Shown here piece by piece: positions 1 through 4,851 of a DNA stretch of 5,162 nucleotides (position 1 is the stretch's first letter; every line of letters begins with the position of its first letter). The position numbers and the translations under genes are program-made. The notes beneath the pieces were generated by a model that did not search any database, had not been told where the DNA came from, and saw only the letters and a list, made by a program, of their open reading frames with translations. Origin of the DNA: Planctomycetaceae bacterium (GTDB lineage: Bacteria; Planctomycetota; Planctomycetia; Pirellulales; Thermoguttaceae); contig JAITKS010000062.1 of assembly GCA_031278315.1 (NCBI GenBank), forward strand, positions 1-5,162, given 5' to 3'.

Positions 1-193
1 ATTTTATTTTATGCGTTAATGAATTGCTATTTGTCGTTTTTTGTCGGATTCTTCACAATATCTGTTAATTGCGGATTTATTTCTTACCGCCCTTTCAGGG
101 CTGCCCGATTTGGAGGAGGGCTTTTACCCGCCCCGCTGGGGCGGGTTATAATCCTGTTGCCCTTTCAGGGCGATTTTATTTTATGCGTGAATG
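1..193. repeat. REP-like palindromic repeat unit bounded by direct repeats
   Basis: Two identical hairpins, GCCCTTTCAGGGC, lie at 89-101 and 159-171 (5-bp stems). Between them a strong hairpin, CCCGCCCCGCTGGGGCGGG at 127-145, has an 8-bp stem and 3-nt loop. A weaker GCCC/GGGC pairing lies at 103-106 with 118-121. The sequence ATTTTATTTTATGCGT opens the window at 1-16 and recurs at 173-188, and the match extends to 21 bp with one mismatch (1-21 against 173-193). The unit is therefore probably one period of a larger array that continues left of the window. The GC-rich palindromes contrast sharply with the AT-rich surroundings. From memory, CCCTTTCAGGGC palindromes are dispersed in several bacterial phyla and resemble REP elements moved by RAYT (REP-associated tyrosine) transposases; no such transposase is visible here. 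A 66-aa open frame across it looks spurious. Confidence 0.75.
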
Positions 194-222
194 GTCACCT
201 TTTTCGTTACAAAAAATAATAC

Positions 223-234
223 CGAATTTTAAAG
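223..234. repeat. 12-bp sequence shared by both gene 3' flanks (copy 1)
   Basis: CGAATTTTAAAG lies 35 bp past the stop codon of the UvrA-like gene. An identical copy sits 18 bp past the stop of the other gene, at 3272-3283. Similarity extends to both sides: TTAC plus an A-run precedes it, and an AAT-G-GTATA pattern follows. It may be a relic of a dispersed element or part of a shared 3' end signal. No stable hairpin accompanies it. Confidence 0.4.
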
Positions 235-268
235 GACAATGAGTATATATTATGTTTTGAGAAATTCT

Positions 269-2506
269 TTATAGTGTTTCTTTTAATAATTGTTGTAATT
301 CCGATTTTTTAAGGTCGCTTTCTTTTTTGAATTGTAATTTTACGATATCATATTCTTCGTATGCGATAATTTCATGTTGATCGAATCCGATATTTTTTAA
401 TCTTTTCGATGTAATTGAATTTTTCTTTACATATAAATCAAATTTAATTGCTTCTACTTGTTTTGTCCAAACAACTGCCCAAATAGATTTTTGTAAATCA
501 ACTGTAACTTTGTCTGATAATCTGCTTTTTCTGTTTTCATAAAAGAACTGCACAAACGATTTATTTGTCCACTCGATTTGTACATCTGGTATGATTTCAC
601 GCAATACACCAAAAATTTCAGTTAAAAGAGACAAATTCCATAAAAGTTTATCACCTCCAATTAAACCGCGTTGGATATAATGCCATTTCTCGCCCAACAC
701 TCGCCAAGGCATAAGTGATTCTGTCTCTTTGATCGGCGATTGCGGCGATTGTAATGTCTGCGATTGTGATTGCGGTTGTGATTGCGGTTGTGATTGTGAT
801 GCCGATGAGTTTAAACTCGATGATTTAGTAGTTGCTTTTGGTGATCCTTTTTTGAATCGTATAAATTCTCGAATTGCGGTATTTAAAAATTCATAAAATT
901 GCGGATGATTAATTTCGTCGAATGAGTGAAGTTGCAGTTCGATTTCTTGCCATTGTATTGTTTGACGCCGTAATTTAACTCGCGGTTCTGCGTTATAAAT
1001 TGGTATTCCGTCAATTTCGGCGAATGGTTTTAATGCGAGTGCATTCATTAGTGATTCACGTTTGAATGTTCCGCCTCCTGTTCTGAATGTAATTTTTAGA
1101 ACCCATTCATCTGATGTAATTGCGTGCATAAACCAACCGATTGATTTCTTATCTGAATAAATTTCTACAATTGATTTATGATTCCAATTTGTCGGCGTGA
1201 ATTGTTCGGCAGCTTCGATTCGATTGACAATTTCTTTTAAGATTTGTCCATCCCATTTAACAGTATTTCCATTACGTCCGATATGTTCTTCGGTGTGCCA
1301 TTTTTCGCCGTCTTTTTCCCATGGCATTTTATCGATTTCGATATTTAAACTTGTTAGGTCATCTGTTTGGTTATTATCGATAGATTCTGTAAATGGAGTT
1401 CTTATTTCGTAATGTCCTTTTTTCAGGACAGGGGCGAGTGCGGCGGCAGTATGACTTCCGGCTTTGCTTTTAACTAACTCTTCTGGTGTTCCTTCAAACA
1501 TCAAGTAACCTCCGTTATCTCCGGCGTCGGGTCCCAAGTCAACTATCCAATCAGCGTTTTTTATTATGTCGAGATTATGTTCTATTACGATTACGGTGTT
1601 GCCGAGATCAACTAGCCGATGGATAACGTGTAATAATTTATTCATATCTTCGAAATGCAAACCTGTTGTCGGTTCATCAAGCAGATACAAAGTACGGCCT
1701 GTATCGGGTCTAGTTAATTCGGCGGTGAGTTTAATGCGTTGAGATTCACCGCCTGATAATGTCGGCGCAGGTTGACCGAGAGCCAAATAACCTAATCCGA
1801 CATCGCAAAGGAGCTGTAGAGTTCTACGGATTCGCGGGATATCATTGAATAAATTTAGTGCTTCGCTGCAAGTCATTTCGAGGATATCTGCTATTGTGTA
1901 TCCGCGGTATTTGATTTCGAGTGTTTGTCTATCGTATCGTTTTCCGTTGCAGGCGTCGCAAGTTATCCACACATCGGGCAGAAAATGCATCTCTATTTTA
2001 ATTTGACCTGCGCCTTCACATTTCTCGCATCTTCCGTCGGGAGTGTTGAAACTGAAACGGCGTGCTGTATATCCGCGTAATCTAGCGTCGGGTAATTTTG
2101 AAAAAAGTTCACGAATCAAATCGAATATACCGGTGTAGGTTGCAGGGTTAGATGTTGGTGTTTGTCCGATTGGGTGTTGGGTCACGTTTATAACTTTGTT
2201 CAGATGTTCGATTCCTGTTATCGACTTGACATTGCTAGGTTTTTCACTGAAATTACGGTTGAGAACTTTCGATAATGATTTACCGATAATATCATGTACA
2301 AGAGAACTTTTACCGCTGCCGCTCACGCCGGTAACTACGCTAAAAGCACTAATCGGAAAAGAAACATTGATCCCTTTAAGATTATGTTCATTAGCTCCAA
2401 TTACAGAAAGCCACGACGTATCAGAACTGTTAGAACTGGTATCAGAATTACCATCCTTAGATTTCTTAACAGAAGTTTTAGATTTATTGGTCTTGTTGGC
2501 GAACAC
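269..2506 (-). CDS. uvrA: UvrA C-terminal-half ATPase with duplicated C-terminal extension
   Basis: This 745-aa protein matches only the second ATPase half of UvrA, the damage-recognition subunit of UvrABC nucleotide excision repair. Visible in order: a polar Lys/Ser/Asn/Asp-rich tail (1-31); Walker A GVSGSGKS (60-67); SNPATYTG (119-126); a zinc module with Cys160, Cys163, Cys183 and Cys186; the ABC signature LSGGESQ (250-256); Walker B LYLLDEP (273-279); and H-loop His310. All catalytic motifs look intact. UvrA is normally about 940 aa; its first ATPase domain and the UvrB-binding and insertion domains are absent here. After the ATPase, two related extra domains (about 394-553 and 599-735) start MPWEKDGEKWH and MPWRVLGEKWH, joined by a Ser/Gln/Pro linker. 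I recall a similar extension on planctomycete UvrA, unverified. The start is GTG, with an in-frame TAA two codons upstream and no Shine-Dalgarno sequence; the next Met falls inside the zinc module. It could be a genuine split subunit or a truncated gene under decay, but the long intact frame favours function. Confidence 0.92.
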   Translation of the reverse strand: MFANKTNKSKTSVKKSKDGNSDTSSNSSDTSWLSVIGANEHNLKGINVSFPISAFSVVTGVSGSGKSSLVHDIIGKSLSKVLNRNFSEKPSNVKSITGIEHLNKVINVTQHPIGQTPTSNPATYTGIFDLIRELFSKLPDARLRGYTARRFSFNTPDGRCEKCEGAGQIKIEMHFLPDVWITCDACNGKRYDRQTLEIKYRGYTIADILEMTCSEALNLFNDIPRIRRTLQLLCDVGLGYLALGQPAPTLSGGESQRIKLTAELTRPDTGRTLYLLDEPTTGLHFEDMNKLLHVIHRLVDLGNTVIVIEHNLDIIKNADWIVDLGPDAGDNGGYLMFEGTPEELVKSKAGSHTAAALAPVLKKGHYEIRTPFTESIDNNQTDDLTSLNIEIDKMPWEKDGEKWHTEEHIGRNGNTVKWDGQILKEIVNRIEAAEQFTPTNWNHKSIVEIYSDKKSIGWFMHAITSDEWVLKITFRTGGGTFKRESLMNALALKPFAEIDGIPIYNAEPRVKLRRQTIQWQEIELQLHSFDEINHPQFYEFLNTAIREFIRFKKGSPKATTKSSSLNSSASQSQPQSQPQSQSQTLQSPQSPIKETESLMPWRVLGEKWHYIQRGLIGGDKLLWNLSLLTEIFGVLREIIPDVQIEWTNKSFVQFFYENRKSRLSDKVTVDLQKSIWAVVWTKQVEAIKFDLYVKKNSITSKRLKNIGFDQHEIIAYEEYDIVKLQFKKESDLKKSELQQLLKETL
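767..798. repeat. In-frame 12-bp tandem repeat coding the Ser/Gln/Pro linker
   Basis: The unit TGATTGCGGTTG occurs twice in full, followed by a partial third copy. On the minus strand it codes the SQPQSQPQ stretch (about residues 571-579) of the UvrA-like protein, inside a low-complexity linker spanning roughly residues 561-591. The unit length is a multiple of three, so copy-number changes would lengthen or shorten the linker without breaking the frame. The linker separates the two copies of the extra domain and is probably disordered and flexible. Confidence 0.7.
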
Positions 2507-2520
2507 GTTTTATTTGTTGG

Positions 2521-2620
2521 TGATATTGATGATATTGGTAATTGATGAAATTAATAATTGATGAAATTAATAATTGGTGAAATTAATAATTGATAATATT
2601 GATAGTGATAATATTGGTGA
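2521..2620. repeat. 16-bp AT-rich tandem repeat upstream of the UvrA-like gene
   Basis: The unit ATTGATGAAATTAATA is perfect at 2541-2556 and 2557-2572, has one change at 2573-2588, and is degenerate at 2589-2604; related GATATTG/GTGATAATATTGGTG sequence flanks both ends. The array begins about 15-35 bp upstream of the GTG start, so it occupies the leader or promoter of that gene. Sixteen is not a multiple of three, but no coding frame runs through the array, so copy number could affect only spacing or transcription. A promoter cannot be picked out inside it. Confidence 0.8.
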
Positions 2621-2671
2621 AAGGAGATTGCGGTTTCAAGTTAAATATAAATTTTAGGTAAATGTTCTTGT

Positions 2672-2902
2672 ATGAAATTGCAGAACTTGGCAGAACTTGA
2701 ATTTCAAATTATTGGAATTGCCGGTTTTGGTTTTTTTGATACGATTACAAAATATACTGAAAATTCAAGCACGAAACGTAATTTGATTTTCTATAAAAAC
2801 CGAATGTTAAAGTATAAAAAGTATGCATGGGAGTTGTCACAAAATGTTGTCAAATTGTATAGAATAAAAGAACGAAATCAAGCGATACGAGTCAAACCTT
2901 AA
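2672..2902 (+). CDS. Doubtful 76-aa hypothetical protein
   Basis: This is the only open frame of note in the long intergenic region. It starts at an ATG with a weak AGG about 13 nt upstream and ends at TAA. The product is Lys/Asn-rich, with a short hydrophobic stretch near residues 12-24 (IIGIAGFGFFDTI), which could be a poor membrane segment or signal-like region. I recognise no family. It opens with a near-repeat at the DNA level (CAGAACTTG twice at 2681-2698). Low-complexity AT-rich sequence often gives such frames by chance, and there is no partner gene on this strand. It is listed only because it is the best candidate for a small gene here. Confidence 0.2.
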   Translation: MKLQNLAELEFQIIGIAGFGFFDTITKYTENSSTKRNLIFYKNRMLKYKKYAWELSQNVVKLYRIKERNQAIRVKP

Positions 2903-2908
2903 AATCTG

Positions 2909-2926
2909 ACAATATATCAGTTGAAT
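2909..2926 (+). repeat. Interspersed 18-bp motif, copy A
   Basis: ACAATATATCAGTTGAAT matches 15 of 18 bases of copy D (4816-4833) and is likewise followed by a T-run. It starts 7 bp after the stop of the doubtful 76-aa frame. Confidence 0.55.
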
Positions 2927-2969
2927 TTTTTATTACAAGATTTTTTGAAATAAATTTACGTAATGAGAT

Positions 2970-3002
2970 CACGAAACACACGAAATAACGAAATATACGA
3001 AA
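2970..3002. repeat. Spaced ACGAAA tandem units
   Basis: ACGAAA occurs at 2971, 2980, 2988 and 2997, giving a period of 8-9 bp with ACACACGAAA-type spacers. CTTTTCGTAA at 3018-3027 is the inverted form, so the segment could fold weakly. From memory, 'CACGAAAxACACGAAA' strings are widespread intergenic repeats in many bacteria, often close to the CACAGAG-type repeat also present here; that is not verified. Confidence 0.55.
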
Positions 3003-3023
3003 ATTTATATAAAAAAACTTTTC

Positions 3024-3042
3024 GTAATATATTCAGTGAAAT
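3024..3042 (+). repeat. Interspersed 18-bp motif, copy B
   Basis: GTAATATATTCAGTGAAAT differs from copy D by one inserted T and one substitution. It immediately precedes the TTATCGGGAACGCG tandem repeat. Confidence 0.5.
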
Positions 3043-3050
3043 AATTATTG

Positions 3051-3152
3051 TTATCGGGAACGCGTTATCGGGAACGCGGTCGTCTCGACCGCATCTTTAG
3101 GCGTTTTTTGTACAAAAAAGATGCAGGCGGGACGCCTGCATTCCCGCCTAAA
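3051..3152. repeat. GC-rich palindrome cluster (REP-like)
   Basis: A perfect 14-bp tandem, TTATCGGGAACGCG, lies at 3051-3064 and 3065-3078. It runs into the hairpin GCGGTCG-TCT-CGACCGC (3076-3092). Next come GCATCTTT paired with AAAGATGC (3091-3098 with 3117-3124) enclosing the perfect palindrome TTTTTTGTACAAAAAA (3104-3119), and then ATGCAGGCG-GGA-CGCCTGCAT (3121-3141). An outer pairing TTTAGGCG/CGCCTAAA joins 3096-3103 to 3145-3152, and AGGCGGGA/TCCCGCCT (3125-3132 with 3142-3149) is an alternative fold. The GC content stands out from the flanks. I recall similar GCAGGCGGGACGCCTGC elements scattered in cyanobacterial and planctomycete genomes (unverified). Confidence 0.75.
3114..3141 (-). 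terminator. Candidate intrinsic terminator for the secreted-protein gene
   Basis: Read on the minus strand, ATGCAGGCG-TCC-CGCCTGCAT forms a perfect 9-bp GC-rich stem with a 3-nt loop, directly followed by CTTTTTTG. That is the hairpin-plus-T-tract form of a Rho-independent terminator. It lies about 160 bp past the stop codon at 3301 and would end transcription before the UvrA-like gene. On the plus strand it lacks a T-tract. It is also part of a dispersed palindrome, so the terminator role could be incidental. Confidence 0.5.
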
Positions 3153-3183
3153 ATATTTTTTAGTAATTCACTTAAATTTAAAA

Positions 3184-3237
3184 TCTAAAGTTACAAAATC
3201 ATCTTTCTCTGTGTTCTCTGTGTCCTCTGTGGTTAAT
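3184..3237 (-). repeat. CACAGAG-type repeat, left inverted copy
   Basis: The minus strand of 3202-3237 matches 4766-4801 on the plus strand at 34 of 36 bases. Weaker similarity continues through the ATTTTGTAA stretch to about 3184. Internally it is a CACAGAG tandem with a period near 9-10 bp. From memory, AACCACAGAGxACACAGAG strings are common intergenic repeats in many bacterial and archaeal genomes. Confidence 0.75.
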
Positions 3238-3246
3238 GAAAAAAAT

Positions 3247-3264
3247 ATTCCACTGATATATTAC
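3247..3264 (-). repeat. Interspersed 18-bp motif, copy C
   Basis: The minus strand reads GTAATATATCAGTGGAAT, identical over all 18 bases to copy D. It lies 36 bp past the stop codon of the secreted-protein gene and is in opposite orientation to copy D on the other side of that gene. Confidence 0.7.
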
Positions 3265-3271
3265 TAAAAAA

Positions 3272-3283
3272 CGAATTTTAAAG
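3272..3283. repeat. 12-bp sequence shared by both gene 3' flanks (copy 2)
   Basis: CGAATTTTAAAG is identical to 223-234, 18 bp past the stop codon of the secreted-protein gene. It is preceded by TTACTAAAAAA, similar to TTACAAAAAATAATAC before copy 1. Confidence 0.4.
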
Positions 3284-3300
3284 TGTAATTGGTATAATTT

Positions 3301-4620
3301 TCAAATTTTACCTTCTTTGATAGCTTTTTGTAATATTTTATCGTTATTGTAAAGATTTCTGAAAGCTTCTTCCATCGCATCTCGCCATTCTTTACGTTGT
3401 TTGATGTCCCATTGGTTAAGCCGCCATTTGATTACTCTGTTTATTTGAGATAAATTCTCGTCTTCATTTGCTAATGATTCAGTTTTGCGATACAAATCGA
3501 TTCGTACTTTACGTTGTAATCCGATGTTGTCTTTGCGGTCATACGTGTTGTCAAGATTATTCCATGTATCAACAATCAGTCTGCCGACTTTAGAATCAAG
3601 GTGTTGGGGAAAAGGTAATGGACAAAGTTGATATGGATTTTTAGACGAAACAAAATGTGTAACATTTGGAATCATCGACTCTATTATTGACGTTTTTTGT
3701 CCTTGTAATCTGTCCAGAATAACAGCCGACACAATCGTATTGTAACTATAATTCCGGCGTATTTTTACATAATACATTCCTTTGGGCAATACAAATTCTT
3801 TGTAAACTCCGCCCCAAAAATTATGCACACGGCTTTTGACAAGCGGTTTTTGATTTCTAACTGTTTGCTCCGCAAGTTGCGAATATTTCTTCCACACGTC
3901 AAAAGGATGACCTTCAAAACGCTCATTTGCAGAATATATCTCAATCATATAATCACGAAACCGATTATGACCATCATGTCCGTCTTTGTTAAAAAAATAC
4001 ATACGCGGACTAAACATGCCGTCACTTTTAATTTCAAACCAATACCACAAGTCGGGTCCATCTTTTGTCATCGGGTAAGCTTCGCCATGATCCTCCCATT
4101 CCGCCTGACGACGATAACCATTAAACGGATCCCAAAGTGATCGCAAATTATCTGTTTTAAGCCAATGTACCCAACGTCTTATACAGTCGTCTTGAGTTGC
4201 ATGAGGTCCTATAAATTCATGGGCTTCATAAACTCCAGGGTAAATGAGACGATGATCGAAAGGAGACTGCGCCGCACACATAATTGCCCAACTTACTGTT
4301 TTTCTGCCGAGCCAGTCGCCTTGAGTTTTCCAGTCTTCGCCGTAATACGCGGCGTAAACTTTCGGTATTTTTGTTCTCAACCTATCAATCTTTTGACGCA
4401 TCACCACAATATCTTCAAGCGTTGGCGGATCAATCGGGGACGGCAATTTGGGGAAATCATTTTGCGCAACGGAAAATGTTTTTTTGTCTTGGTTGAATTT
4501 GGTTTTTATCGGTTTTGGAGTAACCGGTTTATCTTGACCGCTCGCTAAATCTGAAAAAATAGCGATTGTAAAAATAAACAATGCTGCAAAACAATAAATT
4601 TTGTTAGTGATATTTTTCAT
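3301..4620 (-). CDS. Secreted conserved hypothetical protein
   Basis: The 439-aa product has a clear signal peptide: Lys2 and Lys7, a hydrophobic core at about 9-22, and likely cleavage after LASG near residue 28. It lacks a lipobox cysteine, so it is probably free in the periplasm or outside the cell. A Pro/Lys-rich spacer (30-65) leads to a short helix (68-85) and a Trp/aromatic-rich core with GDWLGR (101-106), FIGPH (136-140), RRWVHWLKTDN (148-158), QAEWEDHGEAYPM (172-184), FFNKDGHDGHNRFRDY (209-224), NFWGGVYKEF (267-276) and YVKIRRNYSYNTIV (284-297). The core looks like beta-sandwich sequence. The Asp/His/Asn loop at 212-223 could bind a metal ion or sugar, by inference. The end (about 381-425) is charged and helical. 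I recall planctomycete hypothetical proteins with these motifs, but no assigned function. The ATG start is supported by AGGA 9 nt upstream and by the signal peptide. Confidence 0.88.
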   Translation of the reverse strand: MKNITNKIYCFAALFIFTIAIFSDLASGQDKPVTPKPIKTKFNQDKKTFSVAQNDFPKLPSPIDPPTLEDIVVMRQKIDRLRTKIPKVYAAYYGEDWKTQGDWLGRKTVSWAIMCAAQSPFDHRLIYPGVYEAHEFIGPHATQDDCIRRWVHWLKTDNLRSLWDPFNGYRRQAEWEDHGEAYPMTKDGPDLWYWFEIKSDGMFSPRMYFFNKDGHDGHNRFRDYMIEIYSANERFEGHPFDVWKKYSQLAEQTVRNQKPLVKSRVHNFWGGVYKEFVLPKGMYYVKIRRNYSYNTIVSAVILDRLQGQKTSIIESMIPNVTHFVSSKNPYQLCPLPFPQHLDSKVGRLIVDTWNNLDNTYDRKDNIGLQRKVRIDLYRKTESLANEDENLSQINRVIKWRLNQWDIKQRKEWRDAMEEAFRNLYNNDKILQKAIKEGKI

Positions 4621-4629
4621 ACAAAATTT

Positions 4630-4633
4630 TCCT
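4630..4633 (-). promoter_or_regulatory. Ribosome binding site of the secreted-protein gene
   Basis: The minus strand reads AGGA 9 nt before the ATG at 4620. It supports this start, which also gives a complete signal peptide. Confidence 0.5.
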
Positions 4634-4701
4634 AAATTTGTTTTTCGTTTGAGAGATTTAATAATCGTTACAGAAATTCTAAAATAGACAAATTAAAATC
4701 G

Positions 4702-4746
4702 TTTCAAAAATTGTGAGACAAAGTTTAGTGCAAACTTTCAAAAATT
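4702..4746. promoter_or_regulatory. Hairpin flanked by direct repeats, possible operator
   Basis: TTTCAAAAATT occurs at 4702-4712 and again at 4736-4746, 34 bp apart start to start, or about three helical turns. Between them, AAAGTTT-AGTGC-AAACTTT (4720-4738) is a perfect 7-bp inverted repeat with a 5-nt centre. It lies about 80-125 bp upstream of the secreted-protein start codon, where a regulator could bind. A chance arrangement in AT-rich DNA is quite possible. Confidence 0.25.
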
Positions 4747-4765
4747 ACAATATGTCAATTTTTTT

Positions 4766-4811
4766 ATTAACCACAGAAAACACAGAGAACACAGAGAAAG
4801 AATATTTTGTA
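4766..4811 (+). repeat. CACAGAG-type repeat, right inverted copy
   Basis: Positions 4766-4801 match the minus strand of 3202-3237 at 34 of 36 bases (GG there is AA here), and ATTTTGTAA-TTT continues the match. CACAGA units repeat with a period near 9-10 bp. It directly precedes motif copy D, whereas on the left side copy C precedes the CACAGAG block on its own strand, so block order differs between the two sides. Confidence 0.75.
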
Positions 4812-4815
4812 ATTT

Positions 4816-4833
4816 GTAATATATCAGTGGAAT
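4816..4833 (+). repeat. Interspersed 18-bp motif, copy D
   Basis: GTAATATATCAGTGGAAT is followed by a T-run and GACAGGATAGGG. It is the reference copy for A, B and C. GACAGGAT is itself reminiscent of another common intergenic repeat string. Confidence 0.7.
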
Positions 4834-4851
4834 TTTTTTTGACAGGATAGG

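Larger units (their letters stand above)
2507..3300. other. Intergenic mosaic of short repeats between the two main genes
   Basis: About 790 bp hold no long gene. From left to right I see: the 16-bp tandem array (2521-2620), a stretch with one weak plus-strand ORF (2672-2902), two copies of the ATATATCAGTGGAAT-type motif, four spaced ACGAAA units, a GC-rich palindrome cluster, the inverted CTCTGTG repeat, a third motif copy and the shared 12-mer. No remnant of a UvrA N-terminal half was recognised on the minus strand. The density suggests a site where small repeats have repeatedly inserted or expanded. Confidence 0.7.

Noticed and set aside
127..145. Central hairpin as intrinsic terminator of the UvrA-like gene
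   Set aside because: The stem is strong but no T-tract follows it on the minus strand, and it belongs to the repeat unit.
19..219. 66-aa plus-strand open frame at the left edge
   Set aside because: It runs straight through the palindromic repeat unit, its protein is just translated repeat sequence, and it has no ribosome binding site.
1197..1412. Open frame opposite the UvrA-like gene
   Set aside because: It lies entirely inside and antisense to a gene with clear protein motifs, so it is a coding shadow.
2196..2561. Two overlapping plus-strand frames (2196-2561 and 2294-2545) opposite the UvrA-like start
   Set aside because: Both are antisense to the Walker A region. The Leu-rich or Ile-rich products reflect complementary codons, and neither has other support.
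2970..3002. CRISPR array from the regularly spaced ACGAAA, CACAGAG or TTAGTGG units
   Set aside because: Units are 6-10 bp with no spacers of about 30 bp and no cas genes; these are simple tandem repeats.
2507..3300. Possible remnant of the UvrA N-terminal half
   Set aside because: The minus strand is repeat-rich and stop-rich here, and I found no UvrA first-domain motif such as its Walker A or UvrB-binding region.
3823..4548. Plus-strand frames opposite the secreted-protein gene
   Set aside because: They are antisense to a gene with a signal peptide, a ribosome binding site and conserved-looking motifs.
4753..4758. Minus-strand TTGACA as the -35 of the secreted-protein promoter
   Set aside because: At 16-18 bp spacing there is no TATAAT-like -10 box, so the match is probably chance.
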